Positions 27,837 to 37,202 of a stretch of 64,000 nt of DNA are shown piece by piece. This DNA comes from Phyllobacterium sophorae (GTDB lineage Bacteria > Pseudomonadota > Alphaproteobacteria > Rhizobiales > Rhizobiaceae): positions 1-64,000 of the forward strand of contig NZ_PGGM01000014.1 in NCBI RefSeq assembly GCF_003010965.1, given 5' to 3'. The notes under the pieces were generated by a model. The model saw only the letters and a program-made list of their open reading frames with translations. It had not been told where the DNA came from and did no database searches. The position numbers and the translations under genes were made by a program. Numbering within the stretch: the first letter of the stretch is position 1; every line of letters begins with the position of its first letter.

Positions 27837-29606
27837 ATGAACGATACTCCTCAAATCAATGCAATTGGCAAGAGCGGGGTCGGAAAAAAAGCGATGGCGT
27901 CACCGATACCGACGCCTGAAACGCTGATTTTCCGGGCGCGCCGGGTCTTTCTGGCTGGCCTGCTCTATGCTGTGTTGCTGAGTGCGTGCATCAATCTTCT
28001 GCAGCTTACCGTACCGCTGTATATGTTGCAGGTCCATGACAGGGTTCTCAACAGTCAGAGCCAGGACACGCTGGTCATGCTGACCGTTTTGGCCGTGGGA
28101 GCTCTGATCGTCTTCGGCGTTCTCGAGTTCATACGTTCCTTGTCGTTTCAGGCGATGGGTAGCGCGCTTGTTCGCCGGCTCAATCTCCCGGTCCTCACAG
28201 CAGCTGTTCAAGCGTCCGTCGACCAAGGGTTGCCAAAAGCCACGCAATCCTTGCGCGATCTTACGGAATTGCGCGCCTTTTTAAGCTCATCGGCCGTAAG
28301 CGCGCCCCTCGATGCGGCATGGTCGCCAATATTCCTTGGTGCGCTATTCCTGATACATCCCGTTTTTGGGATAATGGGTGTTGTCTCTATCGTAATCCTC
28401 GTTTGCTGCGGTGTGGTCACCGACCTTCTGACCCGCAGCATGATGAAGGACGCAAATCAGGCGAACGTCGAGGCCATCTCAAAAATCGGCGGTACATTGC
28501 GTCACGCTGAAGCCATTGAAGCAATGGGCATGCTGCCCGCTTTGGCAAGGCGGTGGCGATCGGCACAAATGAATTCGTTGGATTTACTTGATCTTGCCGG
28601 CACCCGCAGCCGTGCCATGGCCTCTATCGCACGTACACTTCGCTTTATAATCCAAATTGTGACGCTTGGGGCCGGAACCTTGCTGGCAATGCAACAGGAA
28701 ATCACACCCGGTGCGATGATCGCCGTCAGCATTATTGTCGGCCGGCTCCTGATGCCATTCGATCGGATCGTCGAGACATGGCGGCAATGGGTGCTGGCGA
28801 TCGGTAACTGGCAGCGCATCCAGTCCCTGCTCGCGCAGAACCTGGCCGTACGCCAGACGATGCCAACCCCCAGACCCCATGGCGACCTGATTGTTGACAA
28901 ACTCATCTATGCCGCCCCGGGTGTTGAAATGCCAATTATCAAAGGCATTTCCTTTAGCCTTTCGCCGGGCGAAGTTCTGGGTATCGTAGGCCCCTCCGCT
29001 GCCGGCAAATCGACGCTGGCACGTTTGATGATCGGGATTGTCAAACCCACCTCCGGCGGTGTTTTCCTTGATGGGAACAATGTCTATCTCTGGGAGCGAG
29101 GGTCATTCGGAGAGATTGCCGGTTATCTGCCCCAGTCGGTGGCACTTCTTGACGGCACCATAAAAGACAATATTGCCCGCATGGGCGAAAGTGATCCCCA
29201 CCGCGTTCTCGAAGCGGCGAGACTTGCCGATGTGCATGAAATGATCGGGAGATTGCCGCTTGGTTATGACACACCGGTCGGGGATGGGCGGCTCACCCTT
29301 TCGGGTGGCCAACGGCAACGTATCGGCCTTGCGCGATGCCTTTACAATCGCCCGCGCCTGATCGTTCTGGACGAACCGAACGCCAATCTCGACGCGGTTG
29401 GGGAAAGAGCGTTGATGCGCGCGATAGAACAGGCGCGTGACGATGGAGCGATCGTCGTGATGATCGCCCACCGACCTACCATCATGCAGGTGGCCGACAA
29501 ACTGCTTGTCCTTGAAGAAGGGCGCATTACCCAGTTTGGGCCGCGTACAGATGTCGTTGCGTCCATTACTCCGACAAACCCGAAAATGGGAGCAGCAGGA
29601 TCATGA
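27837..29606 (+). CDS. Type I secretion ABC transporter (permease-ATPase; ExpD1/WgdA-like)
   Basis: A 589-residue PrtD/HlyB-type half transporter without a C39 peptidase domain. About five to six membrane segments lie in residues 38-330, followed by a nucleotide-binding domain: Walker A GIVGPSAAGKST, signature LSGGQRQRIGLARCL, Walker B LIVLDEPNANLD. It should export the RTX protein encoded two genes downstream, with the HlyD-like protein it overlaps by four bases (ATGA) and an outer-membrane TolC encoded elsewhere. Its position corresponds to expD1 (wgdA). Confidence 0.88.
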   Translation: MNDTPQINAIGKSGVGKKAMASPIPTPETLIFRARRVFLAGLLYAVLLSACINLLQLTVPLYMLQVHDRVLNSQSQDTLVMLTVLAVGALIVFGVLEFIRSLSFQAMGSALVRRLNLPVLTAAVQASVDQGLPKATQSLRDLTELRAFLSSSAVSAPLDAAWSPIFLGALFLIHPVFGIMGVVSIVILVCCGVVTDLLTRSMMKDANQANVEAISKIGGTLRHAEAIEAMGMLPALARRWRSAQMNSLDLLDLAGTRSRAMASIARTLRFIIQIVTLGAGTLLAMQQEITPGAMIAVSIIVGRLLMPFDRIVETWRQWVLAIGNWQRIQSLLAQNLAVRQTMPTPRPHGDLIVDKLIYAAPGVEMPIIKGISFSLSPGEVLGIVGPSAAGKSTLARLMIGIVKPTSGGVFLDGNNVYLWERGSFGEIAGYLPQSVALLDGTIKDNIARMGESDPHRVLEAARLADVHEMIGRLPLGYDTPVGDGRLTLSGGQRQRIGLARCLYNRPRLIVLDEPNANLDAVGERALMRAIEQARDDGAIVVMIAHRPTIMQVADKLLVLEEGRITQFGPRTDVVASITPTNPKMGAAGS

Positions 29607-31021
29607 CCGGCAACACCAACCTGCCCAAACGCGTTGCCCAACTGCTAGCGCCGCGCGCTGCATCAATGGGCACACATCTGCCAACCAAATTCGGAACGGT
29701 GAAGCCGGAATGGGTTACCGATCTTGAGGAGGAGGATGCGCGCTCTCCTCTGCGGCGGCTCGTTATTGCCGGAATGACGACGATCCTGATCGCATTTGGC
29801 GGATTCTTTGGCTGGGCCTACTCAGCAGAACTGGGCAGCGCTGCCGTTGCTATGGGAACGGTGATCGTCGATTCAAAGCGCAAGACCGTCAGTCATCTCG
29901 AGGGCGGTATCCTCGATCGTCTTCTGGTGCAGGAAGGCGATGAAGTAACTGTTGGTCAGCCGTTGATCAGGCTCGATGACACGAAGGCACGCTCCGAATT
30001 GCAATCCCTGCAAAGCCGCCGCGTCGGCCTGATCGCCAAACTGGCGCGTCTGCGGGCGGAACAAGCCGGTGAAAGGGAAATCACATTCCCGAAGAATTTT
30101 GGCGAGGTGGGCGACGTTTCCGCCGATGATGCCAAGAAGGCCGAACAGATTTTCTTCCAAAAGCGCTATGCCCAAAAGCTGAGCCGCATCGATATCCAGC
30201 AAAAGACCATTGAACAATACACTGAGCAGGCGAAGTCGTCGGACGCACAGATTGCGGCGACTGACCGGCAGATCGAATTGATCACCGAACAGCGCAACGC
30301 GATCGCGAGCCTCGTTGCCAAGGGTTTCGCGCAAAAATCGAAGCTGACCGAGATCGATACGAAACTTAGTGAACTTGCCGGAGACCGCGGTGAATACGCT
30401 GGTGAGAAGGCAAAGGCCGGGCAAGCGAAAGCTGGCGCTGAGTTTGCGCTGGCAGGCATTGAAAGCGATCTGCAATCGGAAATCGCCGGAGAAATTACAA
30501 CAAGCCAAGTTGAGCTTGCGGATGCAGAAGAGCGGATTGTGGCAGCAAAGGACGTGATGCGGCGCGTGGAGGTACGATCACCGCAAGGCGGCATTATAGC
30601 CAATATCCGCTTAAGAACGCCAGGCGGCGTCGTGGCCCCAGGTGAAGCAATACTTGATATTGTGCCAGAGAAGGAGCCCATGGTTGTTGAGATGAAGGTG
30701 AGCCCGCGAGACATTGACAGCGTGGCGCCCGGTTCTGCTGCCCGCGTTCGCCTGACGGCTTATAATCAACGCTCACAGGCTCCGCTTGAGGGCAAGATCA
30801 CCTATGTCGCTGCCGATCAGGTTCTGGATGAAAAAACCGATACGGCTTATTTCATTGCACGCGCCGAAATCTCGCCGCGAGCGCTGGCCGATAATCCCTC
30901 AATCAAACTTTATCCAGGTATGCCGGCCGAGGTGCTCATCGTGCACAAGGCCCGCAAAGCGATCGACTACATCGTATCGCCGATTTCCGAAAGCTTCGAC
31001 CGTGCGTTTAGAGAAGAATAA
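29603..31021 (+). CDS. HlyD-family membrane fusion protein (ExpD2/WgdB-like)
   Basis: A 472-residue periplasmic adaptor. A cytoplasmic N terminus is followed by one membrane anchor (LVIAGMTTILIAFGGFFGWAY, about 50-72), a first biotinyl/lipoyl half (HLEGGILDRLLVQEGDEVTVG), a long coiled coil (about 130-310), the second half VRSPQGGIIANI, and a beta-barrel end with PGMPAEVLIVHK. It links the ABC transporter to TolC. It is translationally coupled to the transporter gene. A 292-bp AT-rich, operator-bearing gap follows before the RTX gene. Confidence 0.9.
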   Translation: MTGNTNLPKRVAQLLAPRAASMGTHLPTKFGTVKPEWVTDLEEEDARSPLRRLVIAGMTTILIAFGGFFGWAYSAELGSAAVAMGTVIVDSKRKTVSHLEGGILDRLLVQEGDEVTVGQPLIRLDDTKARSELQSLQSRRVGLIAKLARLRAEQAGEREITFPKNFGEVGDVSADDAKKAEQIFFQKRYAQKLSRIDIQQKTIEQYTEQAKSSDAQIAATDRQIELITEQRNAIASLVAKGFAQKSKLTEIDTKLSELAGDRGEYAGEKAKAGQAKAGAEFALAGIESDLQSEIAGEITTSQVELADAEERIVAAKDVMRRVEVRSPQGGIIANIRLRTPGGVVAPGEAILDIVPEKEPMVVEMKVSPRDIDSVAPGSAARVRLTAYNQRSQAPLEGKITYVAADQVLDEKTDTAYFIARAEISPRALADNPSIKLYPGMPAEVLIVHKARKAIDYIVSPISESFDRAFREE

Positions 31022-31061
31022 TCGAAAAAATCTGGTGCAAAATGTCGCACTTTTTGCAGTG

Positions 31062-31083
31062 CTTCAAATTTTGAAGTAATTTA
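31062..31083. promoter_or_regulatory. MarR operator upstream of the RTX gene
   Basis: CTTCAAA-T-TTTGAAG is a perfect 15-bp palindrome continuing into TAATTTA on the right. It shares the TTTGAAGTAA arm with the site at 27661 and lies about 240 bp upstream of the RTX start, in an AT-rich leader. It suggests that the RTX gene has its own promoter under the same MarR regulator. Confidence 0.7.
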
Positions 31084-31150
31084 TCTTTAATACAACTGCA
31101 TAAACAAATTATTGTTATATTAAAGACAAATTATATGTTGGAAATAGTTC

Positions 31151-31164
31151 AATGTAATACATCG
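31151..31164. promoter_or_regulatory. AATGTAATACATCG element upstream of the RTX gene
   Basis: This 14-base match to the element at 25654-25667 contains the palindrome ATGTAATACAT. It lies about 70 bp downstream of the MarR operator and 150 bp upstream of the RTX start, suggesting a second common regulatory input to the two operons. Confidence 0.45.
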
Positions 31165-31313
31165 CTGTAATAATTTGTTACTATGGAATGCCACATTTAT
31201 ATTCTTATCTTGGGTTGCATTTCGATTTGTTGCAACGCACAATCGTCAAAGCATCAATGGCCGGAATATCTCCGGCGATTTGTAAACTCAAAGCAGGACA
31301 GAAGGAGAAGCAG

Positions 31314-31973
31314 ATGGCCACTTTAGAAGGCGGCGCCTACGACGACGTTTTGTTTGGCTCGCGTTTTGACGATTTCATCCGCGCCCATGGCGGTGATGAT
31401 GTCGTTTTTGGCGGACAAGGCAATGATTCGATATTCGGGGATGATGGAGATGATTTGTTGTTTGGCGGAAAGGGCGATGATGCCCTCTTTGGCGGCAATG
31501 GCTCCGATATTCTCTTTGGGGACAACGGCGATGACGTCCTGAGTGGCGGCGCCGGAGACGATGTCCTTTTCGGTGGCAAGGGAGACGATGTGTTCCTTGG
31601 TGGTGCCGGCAATGACGTCCTGTCTGGCGATGCCGGGAGCGATGTGCTTCTCGGTGGTGCCGGCAACGACCTCCTCTCAGGCGGTGCAGGCGACGATGTT
31701 CTCGTCGGTGGTGCCGGCAATGACGTATTCCTGTTTACGGGCGGCGGCGGCAACGACGTCGTGCTTGATTTTACCCCTGGTGAAGACATCCTCCAAATCT
31801 CCAGCGGTATCAACGGTCAAGACATTCACTCGGCTGATGACCTGGCTTCCCGTGTTACGCAGGTTGGCAACAATGTTGTCGTTGATCTTGGCCATGGCGA
31901 CTCCGTCACTTTGGTCAACACCAGTTCCGAAGATGTCCAGGCTCACCCGGACAGCTACTTCACCGTACATTAA
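31314..31973 (+). CDS. Small RTX calcium-binding secreted protein (ExpE1/WgeA-like)
   Basis: A 219-residue protein with no Sec signal. About 13 glycine/aspartate nonapeptide repeats of the GGxGxDxLx type run from about residue 20 to 140 and form a calcium-binding beta-roll; units include GKGDDALFG, GAGDDVLFG and GAGNDVLSG. The end (FTPGEDILQI to DSYFTVH) resembles type I secretion C-terminal signals. It follows its likely exporter genes. The ATG at 31314 has a strong AGAAGGAG site. In S. meliloti the equivalent protein is exported and needed for galactoglucan production; a role in polymer secretion or binding is inferred here. Confidence 0.88.
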   Translation: MATLEGGAYDDVLFGSRFDDFIRAHGGDDVVFGGQGNDSIFGDDGDDLLFGGKGDDALFGGNGSDILFGDNGDDVLSGGAGDDVLFGGKGDDVFLGGAGNDVLSGDAGSDVLLGGAGNDLLSGGAGDDVLVGGAGNDVFLFTGGGGNDVVLDFTPGEDILQISSGINGQDIHSADDLASRVTQVGNNVVVDLGHGDSVTLVNTSSEDVQAHPDSYFTVH

Positions 31974-31984
31974 TCCAAAAAACG

Positions 31985-32020
31985 GCGTGCCCTGCCATCT
32001 GGCCGGGCACGCTTTTTTCT
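31985..32020 (+). terminator. Intrinsic terminator after the RTX gene
   Basis: GCGTGCCC/GGGCACGC with a 12-base loop is followed by TTTTTT. It sits between the RTX gene and the downstream glycosyltransferase genes, 26 bp before the next start. It probably acts as a partial terminator, so the secreted RTX protein is made in excess over the biosynthetic enzymes. Confidence 0.85.
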
Positions 32021-32045
32021 TTTTTGATTTAAATGAAAGGGCTAC

Positions 32046-34307
32046 GTGTTGAACCTCGACCTTTCGGCCGATATTGCAAACGATACGGAGAGCATTTCCA
32101 TCTCGCGTCTGTGTGCAGATGTGGCCGTCGTGATATGGGATCTTCCTGGTGCTCGGACCTCGACAAAATGCACGCTGGAGACTTCCGAACAACTGGTTCC
32201 GCTTGTCAGTTTGAACATTCCGCTTGAAACTGGCGGTCAGCGTATTCTTTGGGCAATGCGCACCAAGGACAAGCCTATCAGTCTTACGCTTTCGGCCGGT
32301 GCGCTTGGGCCTACCGAGCAGGCAATCCTTTATCCCGCCGTGGAGCTTGCCTCTTTCGATGTGGACCGTGCCGTCAGCGATCTGGCGGCTGCCGGGCATA
32401 TCAAACTGCTCAACAATGTCATGGGTACGTGGCGCAGCACCTTTCGCCTTTCACAAAACCAGATTTTTGCCAGTGTAGCGCGGGAACTCACCTTGGCGCT
32501 GACACCCGAGCCGCGACAGGTTCGCTTCTGCGGTCAGCCCATCGATGGGCAGCATCTCCTCGAGACAGCGCTCGATCCCGTTCTCGGCGACATCACGACC
32601 ATATACGCAATCAGCACCAATGCCGTAACGACATTGTCGACCAATTTCGTGATGGGCCAACAACCAAAAAAAGGATGGCAATCATGCCATCTGCTCGTTG
32701 AATCAGCGCGCGCCCTGCCGCAATCTTTCCATCTGGTATTCTCGGGCAAGAATGGTATTGCCGTTCGCAAATTATCCGACAACAACGGCCAGCCTGTTGA
32801 TTTCCAGAAATGGTGGGCGAAGCGCCAGGGTGACATGGAACTGCGGGAGTTTCTTGTTCGCCAGTTGGCGCAAATACCCGGTGCTGGTGTTGCCACGGCT
32901 ATCGACATGCAGATGCGTACACCTCTGGCAGCGCGCCAGATCGCGAAATCGGCCACACATCCTGCGGCGGAAATCGATTTGGCGCTTGCCCTGGATGGCG
33001 GTCTCCTCGTGGGTGGCTGGAGCCACGATCCGGCAGCAATGCTCCCCAAGATCGAGTACCTTTCTGAAGATGGAAGCGCTCTGCCACTCCAGCCAAATTT
33101 CTACAAGTTTCCAGGCAAAACGGGCGAGCGTGAGGATGCCCTGGGTGCAGATGTCACGGGTTTTGCTGCATGGCTCCCCCAAAGCAAATGCCTTGGCCCG
33201 CTGCTGCAGCCGCGTTTCCAAATGCGGCTCGCCTCAGGCGGAACGGCGATGCTGGTGCCGCCATTGCAACCATTTGAGCCGGCGGCCCAGCGCAACCGCA
33301 TCTTGCGCGCCGTCCCGCCCCAACACGCGCGCGATGAGGTTTTCGAAAACATACTTGCGCCTGCTTTGAGGGAAGTGGAGCACAAACTTGGCCAAACCGT
33401 CAGGATTGCGGATGTCAAAGAATATGGGGTGATGCCGGAATCGCCCCTCGCCTCTATCGTCATTCCGCTCTACCGCAATCTGGACTTTCTGCGTTTCCAG
33501 CTGTCGGCCATGGCAACCGATCCGTGGCTTGCAGACAATGCCGAAGTCATTTTCGTGCTCGATTCGCCCGAAATTCAGGACGATACGGACCACCTGCTGG
33601 GCGGCCTGCATATCCTGCACGACATGCCGATGAAGCTTGTGGTTATGAACCGCAACAGTGGTTACGCTCGCGCCTGCAACGCCGGTGCGAGCCTTGCGAA
33701 TGGCACGATTCTGGTGATGCTGAACTCGGACGTTGTGCCGTGTGGGCCTGGTTGGCTGGGTGAGCTCGTCCACCCTTTGCTCGAGCAGAAGAAACTAGGC
33801 GCGATCGGACCGAAACTTCTTTTTGAAGATGGTTCATTGCAACATGCCGGGCTCTACTTTGCGAGGGACCGGCATGGGATCTGGCTCAACCATCATTTCT
33901 ACAAAGGAATGCCTGGAAATTATTCACCAGCCCAGATTGGGCGCACGGTGCCAGGCGTGACCGGCGCCTGCCTCGTTACCCGTAAAGACATTTATGATCT
34001 CGTAGGCGGCTTTACCGAGGACTATGTCATCGGAGACTATGAAGATAGCGATCTTTGTCTGAAAATCCGCCAGATTGGGTTTCAAGTCGCCTACAAGCCC
34101 GACGTGGCCCTTTATCATTTTGAGCGGCGCTCGATCCGACGCAGTTCCGATTACATGCGCGGATTGGCGAGCCAGTACAACGCGTGGCTCCATACGAAGC
34201 GGTGGAACGACGACATTACAGAACTGATGACGACATATCTCGATGAAATCGCGGACGACACCATCGCTCCCTTCGTCGGTGAAAAATCTGAAAGGAGCGC
34301 CGCTTGA
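32046..34307 (+). CDS. Glycosyltransferase family 2 with N-terminal accessory region (ExpE2/WgeB-like position)
   Basis: A 753-residue protein starting at GTG after GAAAGGG. Residues 1-300 are unassigned. A GGWSHDP module lies near residue 323. A GT-A domain follows (about 465-720): ASIVIPLYRN, NRNSGYARACNAGA, VMLNSDVVP (the D-x-D position is NSD), and a catalytic-region motif DYEDSDLCLKI. It should be an inverting transferase at the membrane. It is the first gene of a tight rightward run; the next start overlaps it by four bases. Confidence 0.83.
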   Translation: MLNLDLSADIANDTESISISRLCADVAVVIWDLPGARTSTKCTLETSEQLVPLVSLNIPLETGGQRILWAMRTKDKPISLTLSAGALGPTEQAILYPAVELASFDVDRAVSDLAAAGHIKLLNNVMGTWRSTFRLSQNQIFASVARELTLALTPEPRQVRFCGQPIDGQHLLETALDPVLGDITTIYAISTNAVTTLSTNFVMGQQPKKGWQSCHLLVESARALPQSFHLVFSGKNGIAVRKLSDNNGQPVDFQKWWAKRQGDMELREFLVRQLAQIPGAGVATAIDMQMRTPLAARQIAKSATHPAAEIDLALALDGGLLVGGWSHDPAAMLPKIEYLSEDGSALPLQPNFYKFPGKTGEREDALGADVTGFAAWLPQSKCLGPLLQPRFQMRLASGGTAMLVPPLQPFEPAAQRNRILRAVPPQHARDEVFENILAPALREVEHKLGQTVRIADVKEYGVMPESPLASIVIPLYRNLDFLRFQLSAMATDPWLADNAEVIFVLDSPEIQDDTDHLLGGLHILHDMPMKLVVMNRNSGYARACNAGASLANGTILVMLNSDVVPCGPGWLGELVHPLLEQKKLGAIGPKLLFEDGSLQHAGLYFARDRHGIWLNHHFYKGMPGNYSPAQIGRTVPGVTGACLVTRKDIYDLVGGFTEDYVIGDYEDSDLCLKIRQIGFQVAYKPDVALYHFERRSIRRSSDYMRGLASQYNAWLHTKRWNDDITELMTTYLDEIADDTIAPFVGEKSERSAA

Positions 34308-35143
34308 CTGAGGTGATTGCACTCAAGAAAGCCCTACCCGATCCTTCCCCAGCCGAAGACGACCGTATCGACTGGCTGATGGAAGCTGTGTTGCGGAACA
34401 GGTTTCTGCCTTGTCCTGATCCAGACAGCATTTTTGTTGGTGACGGCAATTTTCAGGCCGTAGGCGCGGAATTTCTCGGTCATTTCGTTCGCAAAGGCGG
34501 ATTGCTGCCTGCAAGCCGCGTGCTCGATATAGGCTGCGGCATTGGGCGCATGGCTGTTCCGCTGACCCAGTATCTTGACACTGCGACTGGCAGTTATCGC
34601 GGTATCGATCCCGTCGCCGGTGGCATCAACTGGTGCCAGCAGAACATCACCGCCGTTTATCCGAACTTCGAATTCCGTCATCTGGATATCGCCCACTCTC
34701 TCTATAATCCCAAGGGCGAGATCAACGGACTTGAGCTCGTACTGCCATTTGAAAATCAACAGTTCGATTTCATCATCATGACGTCCGTCGTTACCCATCT
34801 GCCGGACGAAGAAGTGAGCGCCTATCTGCGCGAAGTGAAACGTGTTCTTGCACCGGGCGGACGCTTGTTCATGACCGCCTTTGTGGCCGATAAAGTGGCC
34901 CAGGAGAATCCTTTCAACAAACGCGATGCGCGCCTCGGTTTTCAGCGCTATGACGAGGGTCCATGCTGGTTCGTTCCAGAATTGCCGCCCCTTGCGGCCG
35001 TCGCTTTTGATGATGGATTTCTGGATACCGCGCTGATGCGTGCCGGACTGTCGATCGTAACAAAATCATTTGGACACTGGCGCGGTGTTGCGGCGGATCA
35101 CTATCAGGATCTGTACGTTGCCGAATGCAGGGGTGACGGGTAA
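34304..35143 (+). CDS. Class I SAM-dependent methyltransferase
   Basis: A 279-residue protein with a Rossmann-like methyltransferase domain: motif I VLDIGCGIGRMAVPL (about 73-87), an acidic strand end in YRGIDPVAGG, FDFIIMTSVVTHLPDEEV (motif IV), and VLAPGGRLFMTAF (post-motif). Inside a glycosyltransferase operon it may cap or modify a sugar of the exopolysaccharide. The stop and the next ATG share one base. Confidence 0.82.
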   Translation: MTEVIALKKALPDPSPAEDDRIDWLMEAVLRNRFLPCPDPDSIFVGDGNFQAVGAEFLGHFVRKGGLLPASRVLDIGCGIGRMAVPLTQYLDTATGSYRGIDPVAGGINWCQQNITAVYPNFEFRHLDIAHSLYNPKGEINGLELVLPFENQQFDFIIMTSVVTHLPDEEVSAYLREVKRVLAPGGRLFMTAFVADKVAQENPFNKRDARLGFQRYDEGPCWFVPELPPLAAVAFDDGFLDTALMRAGLSIVTKSFGHWRGVAADHYQDLYVAECRGDG

Positions 35144-36399
35144 TGGCTCGCGTTCTTGTTGCGGCACACAATCACCCGGCCCTGCATCCAGGTGGCACCG
35201 AGATCTTTGCCCATGATCTCTTTCGCGCTTATCAGCGTGGAGGATGCGAAGCGCTGTTCCTGGGTGCAACCAACCACATCCATCGTGAAGCTCGCCCTGG
35301 AACGAGTTTTCAAAGTATCGGTACCAACGGAGATGAAATCCTGCTGTGGTCCGGTCATTTTGATCGCTTCTTCATGAGCCAGGTCGATCTTTACGGGATT
35401 GTGCCGGATATTGTCGAGTTGCTGCGCGATTTCCGCCCGGATGTCGTCCATCTGCATCACTTGCTGCTCTTGGGTGCCGAGTTTCCCCATATTGTCCGGC
35501 GGACGCTACCCGATTGCCGCATTGTCATGACGCTGCACGACTACTATCCGATCTGCCATCATGACGGGCTGATGGTGCGCACCACCGGCAAGGAACTTTG
35601 CTACGGTGCAAGCCCAGATCGTTGTCATGCCTGTTTCAAGGATATTGCGCTCGACAAGTTTGTCCTGCGCGAGCGCCATCTCAAATCGTTGCTAAGCGTT
35701 GTCGATGCCTATGTTTCGCCAAGCGAGTTTCTCAAGCAACGTTACGTCGACTGGGGCATTGACGAAGGACTGATCAGTGTGATCCCCAATGGGCAACCCG
35801 AACGTCCCGTCATAGAAAAAGTTGCTCCCGTGCGCGGCAAGCCGGTCTTCGGCTATTTCGGCAACCTCAATCCCTGGAAAGGGACGACGGTACTGCTCGA
35901 TGCGGCCAAGCAACTGATCACCGAAGGTTTCGATTTCGAGTTGCGCGTGCATGGCGCTGCGCCGTTCCAGAGTGAAGCTTTTGTCGCCGATATCGAGCGG
36001 CTCTTTGCCGAGACGACGCCTTTCGTGCAGCGGCGCGGCGCTTACCGGCGCGAAGATATCACCGGTCTCATCTCCGCGGTTGATTGCGCGATCATGCCGT
36101 CAATCTGGTGGGAAAATGCGCCGCTGGTCATTCAGGAAGCCCAGGGCCAGAATTGCCCGGTGATCACCAGTAATATTGGCGGAATGGCCGAGATGATCGA
36201 AGACGGTGTCAATGGCCTGACTGTTGCGCCAAACGATCCGCTGGCGCTGGCAAGCGCCATGCGGCGTATCGCCGAAGATGCTGATTTGCGTCAGAATCTT
36301 TCCCTTGGGGCACGCCACCCCGACACAATCGACACGACTGCGAAGCGCTATCTTGATCTGATCGAGACACTGCGCTCCGAACGTGTCGAGGCAGCCTGA
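35143..36399 (+). CDS. Glycosyltransferase family 4
   Basis: A 418-residue GT-B transferase. The N-terminal domain starts MARVLVAAHNHPALHPGGTEIFAH and contains VMTLHDYYPICHHDGLMV with nearby cysteines (RCHACF). The donor domain has FGYFGNLNPWKGTTVLLDA and MPSIWWENAPLVIQEAQGQNCPVI (the E-x7-E region). It is paralogous to the transferase at 39443-40768, which shares HDYYPIC-like, CHACF and SIWWEN blocks. It probably adds a hexose to the repeat unit. Confidence 0.86.
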   Translation: MARVLVAAHNHPALHPGGTEIFAHDLFRAYQRGGCEALFLGATNHIHREARPGTSFQSIGTNGDEILLWSGHFDRFFMSQVDLYGIVPDIVELLRDFRPDVVHLHHLLLLGAEFPHIVRRTLPDCRIVMTLHDYYPICHHDGLMVRTTGKELCYGASPDRCHACFKDIALDKFVLRERHLKSLLSVVDAYVSPSEFLKQRYVDWGIDEGLISVIPNGQPERPVIEKVAPVRGKPVFGYFGNLNPWKGTTVLLDAAKQLITEGFDFELRVHGAAPFQSEAFVADIERLFAETTPFVQRRGAYRREDITGLISAVDCAIMPSIWWENAPLVIQEAQGQNCPVITSNIGGMAEMIEDGVNGLTVAPNDPLALASAMRRIAEDADLRQNLSLGARHPDTIDTTAKRYLDLIETLRSERVEAA

Positions 36400-36406
36400 G
36401 AGGTAC

Positions 36407-37183
36407 ATGATGTCCGTAGTGACAAAAGTGTCGGCGCAGGCTTCTGCGAAGCCCAATGCCACACCAGAACAGGATAACGCACAATCCGCCAAGGTCGAGC
36501 CGATGAAGGGCCGCGTTGACGCGGTCGATGATGGCCGGTTGTTCGGCTGGGCGTTCGATCCATCGGCCCCGGGTAAACGACTGACTATTCGCGTTCTTCT
36601 GGATGGCAAGCCCATTGCCGAAGCGATCGCCGACAAGGAACGCCCGGATCTGCGGCGCAACAATATCGGCGATGGCGCGCATGCATTTGACGTGATGCTA
36701 CCGCAATTTGCAGCCATCCGGGCTGGTGAGCTGGTCGTCGTGGCAATCAGTGGCTCAGGCGTTGAGCAGGCGCTGCGCGTTCCCAAGCCGGACGAACAGG
36801 CCGCCGAAGCGCTGATCGCTGCGCCGATGACGCGCATTCTCGACAAGCTCGACATGCTGATGGCGGCGCAGCGGCAGCTGCAGGTAAATCAGCGTTCGTT
36901 GCAACGGGCGGCTCCCGTCATTGACGGGACGGGAAACGCTTCTGCCGTCGATCTTGTAGATATCAGCGGCTCGATTGAAGGTTTGCGTGCAGACTTCAAC
37001 CAGCGATTGACGGAACTCGATGTCCATCTCATGCGAATGGATGGCGTCGTGGCTGGGTTGGAGAAACGAATAGAGGCTCTGCAAAAGCAATCGAGTGGCG
37101 AGATCAAGCCATTGTTTATGTTGTTGTTTGTTTTGGTCGGCTTCGCTGCTGGAGCTATCGTGTCAATATCGGTCCTCCCTTGA
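36407..37183 (+). CDS. Tail-anchored membrane protein with a GWAxDP module and coiled coil
   Basis: 258 residues. A GRLFGWAFDP module (about 43-52, inside a 70-residue beta-rich segment) is followed by a predicted coiled coil (about 145-230) and a single C-terminal membrane helix (FMLLFVLVGFAAGAIVSISVL). The ATG at 36407 follows GAGAGG, eight bases after the preceding stop. The same GW-DP module recurs in its neighbours. It may scaffold the glycosyltransferases at the membrane, or span the envelope in polymer export; position corresponds to expE5 (wgeE), but homology was not tested. Confidence 0.62.
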   Translation: MMSVVTKVSAQASAKPNATPEQDNAQSAKVEPMKGRVDAVDDGRLFGWAFDPSAPGKRLTIRVLLDGKPIAEAIADKERPDLRRNNIGDGAHAFDVMLPQFAAIRAGELVVVAISGSGVEQALRVPKPDEQAAEALIAAPMTRILDKLDMLMAAQRQLQVNQRSLQRAAPVIDGTGNASAVDLVDISGSIEGLRADFNQRLTELDVHLMRMDGVVAGLEKRIEALQKQSSGEIKPLFMLLFVLVGFAAGAIVSISVLP

Positions 37184-37202
37184 GCTTACGGAGTAGACCC
37201 AG

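Noticed and set aside
31377..31740. Short regular repeats that might suggest a CRISPR or tandem DNA repeat.
   Set aside because: The 27-base periodicity is explained by RTX nonapeptides in the coding frame; there are no unique spacers.
31337..31813. A long open frame on the - strand with proline-rich repeats.
   Set aside because: It is the antisense of the RTX repeat array; the regular codon pattern keeps the other strand open. No ribosome site or known family.
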